Assembly: GCA_050291365.1 (NCBI GenBank)
Contig: JBNKJS010000029.1
Coordinates: forward strand, 20,610 to 84,609
Source of the DNA: JAAGZL01 sp050291365
GTDB lineage: Bacteria; Pseudomonadota; Gammaproteobacteria; Chromatiales; Chromatiaceae
DNA: 64,000 bases
Direction of reading: 5' to 3'
Part shown: positions 50,999 through 61,217 of the stretch, one piece after another
Layout of the letters: every line of letters starts with the position of its first letter
Position numbering within the stretch: the stretch's first letter is position 1
Notes under the pieces: generated by a model
What the model saw: the letters and a program-made list of their open reading frames with translations, nothing else
Database searches by the model: none
What the model was told of the DNA's origin: nothing
Program-made: the position numbers and the translations under genes

Positions 50999-53900
50999 CT
51001 ATCTAAGCACTACCTCAACATAGTGCTCCTGACGATCATCCACGAGAGGTATCCGCCCTGCCCCACCTTCGCCATCTACTACTGCACCATCCAGGGTTAC
51101 GCGTGCTTCATGATCTGACTCTCCATTACCGCACTGGATGTCGATATGGTAGAAGGTATCGCGATAACGGTAGTGGATCTTGTACGACTCCCAATCGTCC
51201 GGGACACAGGGGGCAATGCGCAGATGGTCGCCCTCCAGATGCAGGCCCAGTAGTGTTTCTACGCTCAAGCGGTACATCCAGCCCGCCGCACCGGTATACC
51301 AGGTCCAGCCACCCCGTCCGGTGTGTGGCGCTACAGCATATATATCCGCACTCATAACGTAGGGCTCGACCTTGTAGCGCTCGATCTCTTCCGATTGGCT
51401 ACCGCGATTGACCGGGTTGAGCATAGAGAAGAGTTCCCAGGCACGCTCCTTGTCACCCTGCATGGCAAATGCCGTTGTGGCCCAGATGGCGGCGTGGGTA
51501 TATTGACCACCGTTTTCGCGCACACCGGGTATGTAGCCCTTGATATAACCCGGCTCCAGGTCTGATTTATCAAAGGGAGGATCGAGCAGCTGGATGAGCT
51601 GCACATCGCGCCTTACTAACTGTTTATCCACCGCCGCCATCGCTTGGCGGGCGCGCACCGGATCGCCCCCGTTTGAGATAACCGCCCAACTCTGGCTAAT
51701 CGAATCGATCTGGCATTCGTCGTTGTCAGACGAGCCCAGAGGGGTACCGTCATCGAAGTAGGCGCGCCGATACCAGGCGCCGTCCCAGGCATGGGTCTCA
51801 ATGTTTTTGCGCAGCTGGGTCGCCTGCTTGGTGCAAAGCTCGGCAAAAGTCTGGTCGTCCCGGCTACGGGCCAGCCCTGCAAACAGTTGCAGGTTTTCAT
51901 ATAGAAACCATGCCAGCCAAACGCTTTCACCCTTGCCGTCGCCACCGACGAGATTCATGCCATCATTCCAGTCACCGCAGCCCATAAGCGGCAGTTGATG
52001 CTCACCAAAACGCAGCCCATGTTTAATGGCGCGCACACAATGTTCATACAGGCTTGCTGTTTCGTTCGAACGTAGCGGGTGATCGAAGCAGGACTCTTCA
52101 CCCGGATTCAACTCGCGCCCCTCCAGGAAGTGTATGGTCTCATCAAGCACGCCGGTATCACCGGTCGCCAACACATACCGACAGGTGGCATAGGCTAGCC
52201 ACAGATAGTCATCGGAGAAATGGGTGCGCACGCCCTGTCCGTTGGGTGGATGCCACCAGTGCTGCACATCACCCTGAATGAATTGGCGCTCGGCGCAACG
52301 GATCAACTGTTCGCGTGCGAGCCATGGTGTAGTGTGAATCAGCGCCATAGTGTCCTGCAGCTGATCACGGAAACCGTAGGCACCGCCGGACTGATAATAA
52401 CCACTGCGACCCCAGAGTCTTGATGAGAGCGTCTGGTAGATCAGCCAGCCGTTAGTCAACAGGTTCAATGCTTGATCTGGCGTCTCTACATGCACTGCTC
52501 CCAAGGTGTGATTCCAGTATCCCCATACGGTTTCCAAGGCCTGACGGGCCCCAGCCGGGCCACTGAATCGTTGCAGAAAATAGTGGGCTTCGTCCGTGTC
52601 ACGGGCTGCACCGAATACAAACACGATCTCGCGCTCTTGACCATCAGCCAGTTCTATCTGGGTCTGTATCGCAGCACATGGATCAAATCCGGCGCCAGTG
52701 CGGCCAGATAAACGCTCACGGCTCAGGGCCTCCGGTCTGGACAATGCGCCATTGCGGCCAATGAACTCGGTGCGGTTTCCAGTAACCGTTCGCTCTGGCT
52801 CACTGACCTGTGCAAAGACCACACGATCGGCGCACTCCCGTCCATAGGCATTACGGGCAAACAGCGCCCCAGTGTGTGGATCAGTTTCGGTAACGATGTG
52901 CATCAAATTGGCATGCCGCCACTCGCCAAGTACCAGTTCCCAATAGCCTGTTAGTGACAATCGACGCAGACGGCCCGAATGGTTGCGCAGTTTTACCACG
53001 ATAAATTTTACTGGCGCATCCATGGCGACGTAGGTGTACAGCTCCGAGAAGATGTCGGCCTGGTCATGCTCAAACACGCTGTAGCCAAAACCGTGTCGGC
53101 ATACATAGCCGGATTGGCCGCAGGCGGGCAACGGTGTCGGTGACCAGAATGACCCCGTCTCCTCATCGCGGATGTAGAGAGCTTCACCGCTGCTGTCGCT
53201 AAGCGGATCGTTGTGCCAGGTGGTCAGACGGAACTCGTGGGCGTTTTCCACCCAGGTATAGGCGCTGCCGCTCTCACTGACGACGGTGCCAATATAGGGA
53301 CTGGCAATGACATTAGCCCAGGGTGCCGGCGTGTTCTGCCCGGGTTCAAGGGTAACAACATATTCATGACCGTCGGGAGTAAAGCCACCGAGGCCGTTGC
53401 AGAAAACACGGTCACATACGGATAGGGGCCAGGCTGTCTCGGCCTCCGCTCGCAGCACCGGGACCAGAGGGTTCGGGAAGCGCTCCGCCACCACGCGGCG
53501 CTCCACCTGCTCAAGCAAGGTCTCAGCGCTATCGGTGAGCAGGACGCGGGCAACCGTCTGGAACATAACCCGATCCTCCTCGGAAAGATCTTCGGCGCGC
53601 CGCACGAAGACCCCACCCGGCCTATCGATAATTTGCGCCTCGGGACCGGCATTGATCAATCCCATAATCTGGTCGTGCAGTACCGCCCGGTAGCCAGAGA
53701 AATCTTCGTTCACTATAACCAGGTCCACTGCCAGGCCCTTCATCCGCCAATAGGCATGGGCCTGCAGCACCTGCTTAACCAGATCGATGCGGCTCAGATC
53801 ACCAATACTCAGCAACACGATAGGCAGATCGCCTGATACACCAAAACGCCAAAGACCTGACTGTCCAAGCCGGTTGCGCGCAATCACGCTGGGAGCGGCA

Positions 53901-56900
53901 CGACGCAAGGTATTGGCATAGATAAGTGAGGCGGCTAAACGGCCATAGAGCTGGGCATCGGCTTCATCTACACTGAGGTGGCGCAGCACCTCCTGACTTT
54001 GAAACCATGCCATCTCAAAGGCGCGTTCAATGAAGTGCCGATCACAATACTTATCCAGCAAAACCAACGCGGCCTCGCGCGTGTCCGCGACACCGGAGAT
54101 AATCTGCACAACCGCCGACTCATCTGCTGGCAAACTGATGGTGCTGCGGATTGCTACGATAGGATCGAGCACCGAACCATCGGTATTCGATAACTGCATC
54201 GACGAAGAACTACTTCCATCCAGCACTACTGGATTTGCTGCCGTCCGTCCCCGGCCGATAAATCTGGCCCGATCCGTCTCATACGATGTCCCATCAGCCA
54301 CAGCGCCCGGTGCTGCCAACAGGTGAAACATCCACGGCACCTGTTCACCGGGCGTACGTGGGCGGCGTGTACAGAGGATAGCCTGCCGCTCAGGCAGGAT
54401 TTCGGTTTGCACAAACAGATTACTAAAAGAGCGATGGGCCAGATCGGTATTCAACGCGGCCAACACCACCTCAGCATAACTAGTCACTTCAATATGGCGT
54501 TGACGGGACGACAGGTTGGTGAGGGTGACACGTCGAATCTCTACATCATCTTCAGGTGAAACACTGATCTCGGTATGTGTCTCTATGGCCTCATCACGGC
54601 GCCGATATTCAGCCCGCGCCTGAATAAAGATCGCCTCATAGTGATCGGCCTTGCGCCCTGTCGGTTGATACGCCGTTGACCATAACGCCCCCGTATCACG
54701 GTCACGCAGGTAGATAAAGGTGCCCCAGCTATCGGTAGTGGTATCTTCCCGCCAACGGGTGACGGCCAGATCGCGCCAGCGGCTGTAGCCACCACCAGCA
54801 TGGGTCGCCATAACATGGTAACTGCCGTTGGATAGCAGGTGAACTTCCGGTGTCGGTGTATTTGGGTCGGTAAACACGCGCATGATCGAACCAGCATCCG
54901 CTACAGGAGGACGTGCAGCTTCGCTCACTTCAGCCGCGTGTGGATAGACAGTCGCACCCTTCTTCGGCACCCGCTCCTGCAGTAAAAGTTCTGTGGCCCG
55001 AACCAGCGGATCAGACATGAATCGGCGCTGCATGGGTTGGTTGAGCAACAGATGTTCCAGGGCCAGCAGACTCATACCCTGGTGATGCGCCATGAAGGTA
55101 CGAACGATGACGTGACTCTTGCCCCGCGGTACACGGGATGGGGTGTAATCGATGGACTCATAGAAGCCATAGGCGCCAAGAAAGCCATTGGCGGCCAGGG
55201 TCTGCAGATTACGGCACGCCTGCAGCGGCACCACCATCAGCGCCAGTGCACTGGCGTAAGGCGCAATCACCAGGTCCTCTCCCAGCCCGCGCTTGAGACC
55301 AAGACCAGGCACGCCGAAGGCCCGGTATTGATAGACCTGCTGCATATCGGTGGTGTTATAGCAGGATTCAGAAATCCCCCAGGGCACGGCGCGTTGCCGA
55401 CCATATTCGATATGGCGCAACACGGCGGCCTTGCAGGTCTGCGCCAACAGGGTATTGTCGTAGCTTGGCATAATCAGCTGCGGCATGAGGTATTCGAACA
55501 TGGAGCCACTCCACGAAATCAAACTCACATCGCCACCATGACTGGTCAGCAGACGGCCAAGTGCAAACCAGTGCTTCTGCGGAAGCTGTTCCTGTGCAAT
55601 AAGCAGGAAACTGGCCAGGCGCGCTTCTGATGCCAACAGATCGTAGCAGGATGGATCTCGTCGCCGCTCACTCACATCGTAACCGATGCTGAGCAATTCA
55701 CTGGTTTTGTCGTAGAGAAAATCAAAATCCATATCCCCCAGTTCGCGGCAACGCTCCACCAAATCGTCGATGGTTCTAAGCCGCTCTACCGCGTTCCCAT
55801 AAGCCGATCCTTGGGTGGCTAATTCCGCCAGTGTGGGGATGGAGCTGAAATGCTGTGGCTCTGGTGTCAATAATTTTAGTTCGTCACGAAGTGCTATGGA
55901 TTGTTGGTCGAAAGCATGCGCCCAGTAGTAGAGTTCACCATCAATATCAACATCCGCAGGCAACCATGCAACCAGCTCACCCCCAATATGGTGGATCTTA
56001 TCCAGCAAGCTATCAGCCTCTGCCAGTGTCCCTGGCGGATCATTCAGCGTGAGTGCGTCCTGTAGAAGCTGTACCTTTTCGGCCAGATCCGGGGTTGATG
56101 TTGAGGGCAACTGCTCCAGCAGCACCTGCAGAGTATCCTGCAACCCCTGAAATGCGTTGAATGACAGCACTGGCTGCTCTTTCAACTCAACCAGTCCAGC
56201 CTGCAGGGTGAGCAGGCTGCCTGCCAGGTTGCCGCTATCTACCGATGAGACGTATTGGGGAAGCAGGGGTTTTAGGGTGCGGGTGTCGTACCAGTTATAT
56301 AGATGGCCGCGGTAGCGTTCCAGCTTTTCCACCGTAGCCAGCGTGTTGCCAACGCGCTGCAGAAGTTCTCCGGCACAGATGTAACCAAAATCAAAGGCCG
56401 ACAGACCCGTCAGCAGCGACATGCCGATATTGGTGGGCGATGTACGTGATGCGATGACCGGCTCCGGGTATTCCTGAAAGTTATCGGGCGGTAACCAGTT
56501 CTCCTCTGGACCAACGAAGTCTGCAAAAAAACGCCATGTTCGCCGGGCCGATGCCCGCAGGAATAACTGCTGTTCAGCACTTAAATCAGGGGCATGTGAT
56601 ACCAGCGGTAGACTTACCCACCAACCGACCACTGGCGACACTAACCAGAGAAACAAGAGAGGGGCGCAGTAGAGCAGCTCAGCACCACTCAATGTAAAGG
56701 CCAGCACCAGCGCCACCAGCGGCGCAATCCACATCTCTAAAAAGAAATCGATCAGTGTACGACGTGCGTTACGGCGCACGTAAGAATTCGTATGCCAAAG
56801 CAATAAGCCACGCCGCGTGAACAGCATACGCACAGCTGAGCGTAGGAACGCATCCAGACAGATCAGCGCGTCGTAGGGCAATAGGACCAAGTTCAGAAAG

Positions 56901-59530
56901 GCATGAACCAGCGGGGGACCAGCGGATCTGCCGGCCTGGCTCAGGTGTACCAGCCAAGCACGCTCTTCAGGCTTACGGATAAATTCGATCATGGTGGCCA
57001 GCAGTGGGGGCAGGAACAATACCGCCATCACCAGCAGGCTCCAGAACCACACCGCTCCCGGGCTAAGCATCCAACCGCCAATTAATAAGGCAAACAGTGC
57101 TGGTGATACCAGGCTGCGACGAAGATTGTCGAAAAGCTTCCAGCGCGACAAGGCCGAGAGCGGATTGGGTTGGCGTCTAGCCTTTGATCCTTCTGATTGC
57201 TCAGGTCCAGGCACTGTGGGCAGCAGCCATCCGGCCAGTTGCCAGTCACCACGCATCCAGCGATGTCGCCGACTGATATCGATGGCATAGCTGTGTGGAA
57301 ATTCCTCGATCAGATCGACATCGGTTACCAGGGCCGAGCGCGCATAGCCGCTTTCCAGTAGGTCGTGACTAAGAATCAGATTATCTGGAAAACGTCCATC
57401 AACGGCCTGACGAAAGGCATCCACATCATAGATGCCCTTACCAACAAATGATCCTTCAGCAAAAATATCCTGGTAGACATCAGATACCTCGCGCGTATAT
57501 GGATCGATACCAGGCTCACCGGCGAACATTTTCGAATACCGTGACCGTGCTGAACTGGTCAGGCTGATCGAGACGCGTGGTTGCAGGATCGCATAACCAT
57601 CTACAATACGTCCCTTGTCGGCATCGTAAACCGGCCGGTTGAGAGGGTGCGCAATGTTTCCAATCAAGGTGTGCGCCACATCGCGCGGCAATTGCGTATC
57701 GGTATCCAGGGTTATGACATATTGGATCGAACTAAGGATGGAGGCATCACCGACTATGTCCGAGAAAGCAGCCTGTGCTCCGCCCCGCAGCAGCGCATTG
57801 AACTGTTCCAGTTTACCGCGCTTGCGCTCATACCCCATCCATACCCGTTCATGTGGATTCCACACCCGGGGCCGATGAAACAGATAGAAGATGCAGGGAC
57901 GATCTTCGCAGTAGGTCTCATTGAGCTTCTGCACAGCATCACGCGCATAGCCAAGCAAGGCATCGTCACCCGGTTGAGTACACTCTGGGGCATCAAGAAA
58001 ATCGGTCAACAAGGCAAAAAAGATATTGGGATCGCGATTGCCGAGATATCGGATCTCCAGGGCCTCAACCAGATCATCGATCTCTTGCTGCTTGCTGAGC
58101 AAGGTAGGAACGACCACCATAGTGCGATGGTGATCTGGAATTCCCTTGGAAAAATCCAGGCGAGGTAAGGCTTGGGGTGGCAGCAGGAGCGTGACCCCCA
58201 AATTCACCAGCGGCACAGCCAGCGCCGAAATACCAATGAGACCTGTTATGGTAAAAAACCAGTAACGCCAGTCATCCAGCAGGATGCCACTTAAAGAAGA
58301 GAGTATCAGACTGGTCGCCAATGCTGTGAGCAGTAGGATGGGGCTGAGATAAAGGGGCAAGCTAAGATTGCGACACATCCGGATTACCCGCGACTTCCAG
58401 GGCAAACGACAGCCAACCCCCTGCTCTAAACTCTGCAGACCCTGATCAGTCAGGTAGTATCCGACATGTGCTCTACGATCACTTGTGCCCATTTGCTCTG
58501 CTGCTGTCTGTGCAAGCACAATGGCTTCATGTGCAACATTCAACTCATCGCACTCGCACCACCTGGCCACATCCTCGATGACGTGCCGACACCGATCCCG
58601 GGTGGAAAAATCTTGGCTGGCGTACATTCCCATCGGATCTTTGCGTAACGTCTGCTCAACGACACTGAGCGACTCGACGTAATCGCGCCAATCCATGGCG
58701 CTGATGAAACGCAGACTACTGATACTGTTGGCAATGGATATCTGGTTGGTTGCGGCCGTTCTGGCAGCCGCTGCCGACAACTGTGTTGCGGACACACCTT
58801 GTTCGAGAAGCTTTTGCTCCACCCAGGTTTGAACAAACGCCATCGCAGAACCCTGGGCCTGGAGTCTGGCATAAAACTCCTCTACAAAAGGCGCGGTCAG
58901 AGGTACATCGGCATTGGCAAATTCAGCCAACAACTGGATAAGCTGTTTTGGCTCTCTTTCGGCCGTCACCAGCATGCGATCTGCCCAGGTGATCGCCGTG
59001 TCGCGCTCCTCGCGCCGACGCGCGATACGCATGGCAACGCGGCGCAGGTTTTCCAGCAGCGCCAGTTGCAGCATGATGGGGAATGCCCACAATTCGCCAA
59101 GTTTTAACGGCACCAGGGTCTGATAGGCGGCGATAAACTGGGTGGTGTTATCGTTATCGATACGACCATCCATATGAGAGATCAACTCTAAAGCCAGGTC
59201 GTAGATACGGGGGAATCCGGCCGAATGACCATCTGCAAGCTGCGGCAATTGGCGGCTATAATCACGCGGCAAATGCCGACGCGCCAGACCAATCTGCTGC
59301 TCTATGAGATAGAAATTATCGAGCAACCAGGCCTCTGCAGGCACGATCCTTTGCCCTGGGGTGGTTGCGGCAGTAACCACATCATAGGCCGCCATCAGGA
59401 CACGCTCATTTTCCACCAGCCGCGGCAACAACCTATCAGGCCCCGGACTCGTATTAACTTTATGTTTGTCGGCCAGTTTTACCGCATGACTCTTCAACTG
59501 TTCGATACTGAACAGCTCCGATCGCAGCAA
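50999..59530 (-). CDS. ndvB: Cyclic beta-1,2-glucan synthase (NdvB/ChvB type, GT84-GH94)
   Basis: This 2843-residue inner-membrane enzyme makes cyclic osmoregulated periplasmic glucan. The glucosyltransferase part (about 1-1000) has TLDTDTQLPRDVAHTLIG near 607, GEPGIDPYTREVSDVYQD and RHRWMRGDWQLAGWL near 755. Clusters of membrane helices lie near 395-445 and 820-960. The middle carries the cellobionic-acid-phosphorylase-like and carbohydrate-binding repeats, and a GH94 phosphorylase domain ends the protein, with GCGDWNDGMNLVGGDG near 2521 and PGVRENGGQYTHAAIW near 2670. The listed start is a TTG with AGGA seven bases upstream. The frame is open for about 28 more codons of coding-like sequence, with an ATA behind AGGGAGGAG as the only other candidate. 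Confidence 0.96.
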   Translation of the reverse strand: MLRSELFSIEQLKSHAVKLADKHKVNTSPGPDRLLPRLVENERVLMAAYDVVTAATTPGQRIVPAEAWLLDNFYLIEQQIGLARRHLPRDYSRQLPQLADGHSAGFPRIYDLALELISHMDGRIDNDNTTQFIAAYQTLVPLKLGELWAFPIMLQLALLENLRRVAMRIARRREERDTAITWADRMLVTAEREPKQLIQLLAEFANADVPLTAPFVEEFYARLQAQGSAMAFVQTWVEQKLLEQGVSATQLSAAAARTAATNQISIANSISSLRFISAMDWRDYVESLSVVEQTLRKDPMGMYASQDFSTRDRCRHVIEDVARWCECDELNVAHEAIVLAQTAAEQMGTSDRRAHVGYYLTDQGLQSLEQGVGCRLPWKSRVIRMCRNLSLPLYLSPILLLTALATSLILSSLSGILLDDWRYWFFTITGLIGISALAVPLVNLGVTLLLPPQALPRLDFSKGIPDHHRTMVVVPTLLSKQQEIDDLVEALEIRYLGNRDPNIFFALLTDFLDAPECTQPGDDALLGYARDAVQKLNETYCEDRPCIFYLFHRPRVWNPHERVWMGYERKRGKLEQFNALLRGGAQAAFSDIVGDASILSSIQYVITLDTDTQLPRDVAHTLIGNIAHPLNRPVYDADKGRIVDGYAILQPRVSISLTSSARSRYSKMFAGEPGIDPYTREVSDVYQDIFAEGSFVGKGIYDVDAFRQAVDGRFPDNLILSHDLLESGYARSALVTDVDLIEEFPHSYAIDISRRHRWMRGDWQLAGWLLPTVPGPEQSEGSKARRQPNPLSALSRWKLFDNLRRSLVSPALFALLIGGWMLSPGAVWFWSLLVMAVLFLPPLLATMIEFIRKPEERAWLVHLSQAGRSAGPPLVHAFLNLVLLPYDALICLDAFLRSAVRMLFTRRGLLLWHTNSYVRRNARRTLIDFFLEMWIAPLVALVLAFTLSGAELLYCAPLLFLWLVSPVVGWWVSLPLVSHAPDLSAEQQLFLRASARRTWRFFADFVGPEENWLPPDNFQEYPEPVIASRTSPTNIGMSLLTGLSAFDFGYICAGELLQRVGNTLATVEKLERYRGHLYNWYDTRTLKPLLPQYVSSVDSGNLAGSLLTLQAGLVELKEQPVLSFNAFQGLQDTLQVLLEQLPSTSTPDLAEKVQLLQDALTLNDPPGTLAEADSLLDKIHHIGGELVAWLPADVDIDGELYYWAHAFDQQSIALRDELKLLTPEPQHFSSIPTLAELATQGSAYGNAVERLRTIDDLVERCRELGDMDFDFLYDKTSELLSIGYDVSERRRDPSCYDLLASEARLASFLLIAQEQLPQKHWFALGRLLTSHGGDVSLISWSGSMFEYLMPQLIMPSYDNTLLAQTCKAAVLRHIEYGRQRAVPWGISESCYNTTDMQQVYQYRAFGVPGLGLKRGLGEDLVIAPYASALALMVVPLQACRNLQTLAANGFLGAYGFYESIDYTPSRVPRGKSHVIVRTFMAHHQGMSLLALEHLLLNQPMQRRFMSDPLVRATELLLQERVPKKGATVYPHAAEVSEAARPPVADAGSIMRVFTDPNTPTPEVHLLSNGSYHVMATHAGGGYSRWRDLAVTRWREDTTTDSWGTFIYLRDRDTGALWSTAYQPTGRKADHYEAIFIQARAEYRRRDEAIETHTEISVSPEDDVEIRRVTLTNLSSRQRHIEVTSYAEVVLAALNTDLAHRSFSNLFVQTEILPERQAILCTRRPRTPGEQVPWMFHLLAAPGAVADGTSYETDRARFIGRGRTAANPVVLDGSSSSSMQLSNTDGSVLDPIVAIRSTISLPADESAVVQIISGVADTREAALVLLDKYCDRHFIERAFEMAWFQSQEVLRHLSVDEADAQLYGRLAASLIYANTLRRAAPSVIARNRLGQSGLWRFGVSGDLPIVLLSIGDLSRIDLVKQVLQAHAYWRMKGLAVDLVIVNEDFSGYRAVLHDQIMGLINAGPEAQIIDRPGGVFVRRAEDLSEEDRVMFQTVARVLLTDSAETLLEQVERRVVAERFPNPLVPVLRAEAETAWPLSVCDRVFCNGLGGFTPDGHEYVVTLEPGQNTPAPWANVIASPYIGTVVSESGSAYTWVENAHEFRLTTWHNDPLSDSSGEALYIRDEETGSFWSPTPLPACGQSGYVCRHGFGYSVFEHDQADIFSELYTYVAMDAPVKFIVVKLRNHSGRLRRLSLTGYWELVLGEWRHANLMHIVTETDPHTGALFARNAYGRECADRVVFAQVSEPERTVTGNRTEFIGRNGALSRPEALSRERLSGRTGAGFDPCAAIQTQIELADGQEREIVFVFGAARDTDEAHYFLQRFSGPAGARQALETVWGYWNHTLGAVHVETPDQALNLLTNGWLIYQTLSSRLWGRSGYYQSGGAYGFRDQLQDTMALIHTTPWLAREQLIRCAERQFIQGDVQHWWHPPNGQGVRTHFSDDYLWLAYATCRYVLATGDTGVLDETIHFLEGRELNPGEESCFDHPLRSNETASLYEHCVRAIKHGLRFGEHQLPLMGCGDWNDGMNLVGGDGKGESVWLAWFLYENLQLFAGLARSRDDQTFAELCTKQATQLRKNIETHAWDGAWYRRAYFDDGTPLGSSDNDECQIDSISQSWAVISNGGDPVRARQAMAAVDKQLVRRDVQLIQLLDPPFDKSDLEPGYIKGYIPGVRENGGQYTHAAIWATTAFAMQGDKERAWELFSMLNPVNRGSQSEEIERYKVEPYVMSADIYAVAPHTGRGGWTWYTGAAGWMYRLSVETLLGLHLEGDHLRIAPCVPDDWESYKIHYRYRDTFYHIDIQCGNGESDHEARVTLDGAVVDGEGGAGRIPLVDDRQEHYVEVVLR

Positions 59531-59842
59531 GTCAGTGTCCTGATCACTACGCAGAGCATTGCGCGCACCTGACGAAAATCCGAACTCTTTGATGACTATG
59601 ACACTCTCCTCCCTCTAACTCGGGATAGACCGTGCAGCACGGCCCCGATGAATGATGGCCATCGAAAACTCATATCATGAGCAACGCCCTGATAAGTTCC
59701 CGTATATTGGGGCCGAGGGACAGGAACCCGCCCCAGCGGCAAAAATATCCCCAGGAGGTGGAATTAGTGTGAAGCACCAGGTATTTGGTTAGAACAGATA
59801 ACCCTTATCTACATCTTGCCTATAACCAAACGCTGGTTATCC
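59531..59842. other. Intergenic region before the glucan synthase gene
   Basis: The stretch next to the listed ndvB start (59531-59600) is in frame with it and may be translated (IVIKEFGFSSGARNALRSDQ). The rest is GC-rich next to 59600-59700 and then ordinary. It should carry the ndvB promoter; no RNA gene or repeat is evident. Confidence 0.4.
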
Positions 59843-60136
59843 CTATCCCCAAGCCGGCTTTGAGTCAGGCGCAGGTGCTGAGAAATCACCTGCACGAATT
59901 ACAACGGAACCATCCTCTTCAAAGACCCCGTTCTCTATGACCACTCTTGCTACCTCTTGTATTGCCGTTCGATGCTGGGCTACGAACTGCATGGGAGTCT
60001 TTTTTGAGGCGCCGAATTTATCTCTCAAAATATCCAGCGAGATCCGGCAAAGCACCCGTCTTTTGTCTACATCTGCCGCAACAGTAACCACTCTGGTAGT
60101 AGTGTTCCAGCACTCAAGCCTAGGGAATGAAATCAC
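59843..60136 (-). CDS. DUF1488 family protein (second type)
   Basis: The 97-residue protein begins MISFPRLECWNTTTRVVTVAADVDKRRVLCRISLDILRDKFGASKKTPMQFVAQHRTAI and ends IRAGDF plus a short tail. This is the second common DUF1488 form, distinct from the one at 50585. The GTG start at 60136 has AGGAGG four bases upstream, a strong site. The function is unknown. The two forms flank ndvB 8.5 kb apart on the same strand. Confidence 0.85.
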   Translation of the reverse strand: MISFPRLECWNTTTRVVTVAADVDKRRVLCRISLDILRDKFGASKKTPMQFVAQHRTAIQEVARVVIENGVFEEDGSVVIRAGDFSAPAPDSKPAWG

Positions 60137-60421
60137 TTTTCCTCCTGATACATATATTCAAATGCAGGTAAACTGCATACCAAGTCCTACTCTATTAGGT
60201 ATAGCACAACTCTAATTTGTCTTGAGCAACCATATGAAACACGCCCAATCCAAATCGCGCAAAGAGACAAGCGGCTTGACTATCATAGAAGAGAAGAATT
60301 GCTAAAACTGAGATTATTGCAGGCTCATTAGCGAGTAAACGGTCGTCAAAATACCTAAGCTACTGGTATATTCCAACCTCTCAGACTAGTAATCATGCCC
60401 ACCCAACAATAGTCAGCCTGC

Positions 60422-60544
60422 TCACTTTGTCCCCAAAAAATTCGGCGTCTCGTTTTTCGACTTCTTTGCAGCACGCTTCTCCTTCAAAGTCATGGCCGGT
60501 TTCTTTTTCGCTTCTTTGCTTTGACTGCTCTTGCCCTTGCTCAC
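60422..60544 (-). CDS. 40-residue strongly basic protein
   Basis: The peptide begins MSKGKSSQSKEAKKKPAMTL and continues KEKRAAKKSKNETPNFLGTK. A GTG start (60544-60542) follows AGGAGGT by six bases, about as good a ribosome binding site as any in the window. Lys makes up about a third of the residues. Similar short Lys-rich proteins with a TxKEKRAAKKxK core are encoded in many gammaproteobacteria; they may bind nucleic acid or ribosomes, which is an inference. It follows the gene at 60607 by 62 bases and is probably cotranscribed. Confidence 0.7.
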   Translation of the reverse strand: MSKGKSSQSKEAKKKPAMTLKEKRAAKKSKNETPNFLGTK

Positions 60545-60606
60545 GGGTATACCTCCTAAAGGTAGATGGTGTGGTACTACTCGATCTGATACCTACACAG
60601 GTCAGA

Positions 60607-60816
60607 TCAATCGATCCAGGCGCCTCGGTGGTACTCCTTGCCCAACTCATTGAGAACGAAGTGGCGGGGCCCCTTTTTTTCGTTGATGGTCTCGCAAGAG
60701 GCCAACGCATCACATAACTGTTGAAACGTTGATACTTGAATCTGGCGATAGTGCGATACGGACCCAGAGTCCATAGGGTCAATGATAAATTTCTCAGACT
60801 TCATTAGACGGTACAT
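60607..60816 (-). CDS. Small hypothetical protein
   Basis: The 69-residue protein begins MYRLMKSEKFIIDPMDSGSV and ends RHFVLNELGKEYHRGAWID; no family is recognised. The frame is open to 60861, but a TATAAT (60874-60869) would put the transcript start near 60862, so the far-upstream ATG would be leaderless. The ATG at 60816 has AAAGGA seven bases upstream and a 45-base leader, which decides the start. Its sequence HYRQIQVSTFQQLCDALASCETINEKKGPRHFVLN looks like a folded alpha/beta unit. It probably forms a two-gene unit with the 40-residue gene. Confidence 0.55.
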   Translation of the reverse strand: MYRLMKSEKFIIDPMDSGSVSHYRQIQVSTFQQLCDALASCETINEKKGPRHFVLNELGKEYHRGAWID

Positions 60817-60861
60817 CAACATATCCTTTGCATGCAAAGCGGCACAGTCATTTGCCACCAT

Positions 60862-61217
60862 CTTTTCAATTATACCCTAAGTTAGGTCTAATAGCTGTTT
60901 TACTTTGTTGTGGTGACTTGATTCTACCCGGCTTACGGGCAGATCTTACAATTCCATAATGGATTAAAACCAAGCAGAGCTGACCACTCTAACCAGTTAA
61001 TTTATGTCACGCATCAGGAATAGTTGTTAGGAAGGGGCAAAGTTGAAACCAGAAATCATTGCCTCTCATCTTAATATTTGGTGAGAGTTATATCTGGCTT
61101 AAATAGGTCTCAATTGTGTCTAATAGTGACTATTCATCTGCGTCCGACCCAAAGCAGTCCTTAAGACTTCACTAATATGCTCGCTTGAGTTTCTTATCTA
61201 CCTTTAAATTACTACCA
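60862..61217. other. Intergenic region with a partial modular repeat
   Basis: Positions about 61115-61165 (TAATAGTGACTATTCATCTG then CGTCCGACCC) match the 3' module of repeat copy 4 (34158-34190) without its 5' module. The rest holds the promoter described at 60869 and no gene. The related word CGACCCTAAGCGG followed by a short A/T-rich end also occurs at 62047 and 28206. Confidence 0.55.
60869..60874 (-). promoter_or_regulatory. -10 element (TATAAT)
   Basis: A perfect TATAAT on the minus strand, 53 bases before the ATG at 60816. The -35 region (about 17 bases further) is weak. Confidence 0.5.

Noticed and set aside
51000..59500. Many long open frames opposite the glucan synthase gene
   Set aside because: All are shadows of one continuous 2843-codon gene with family motifs along its length.
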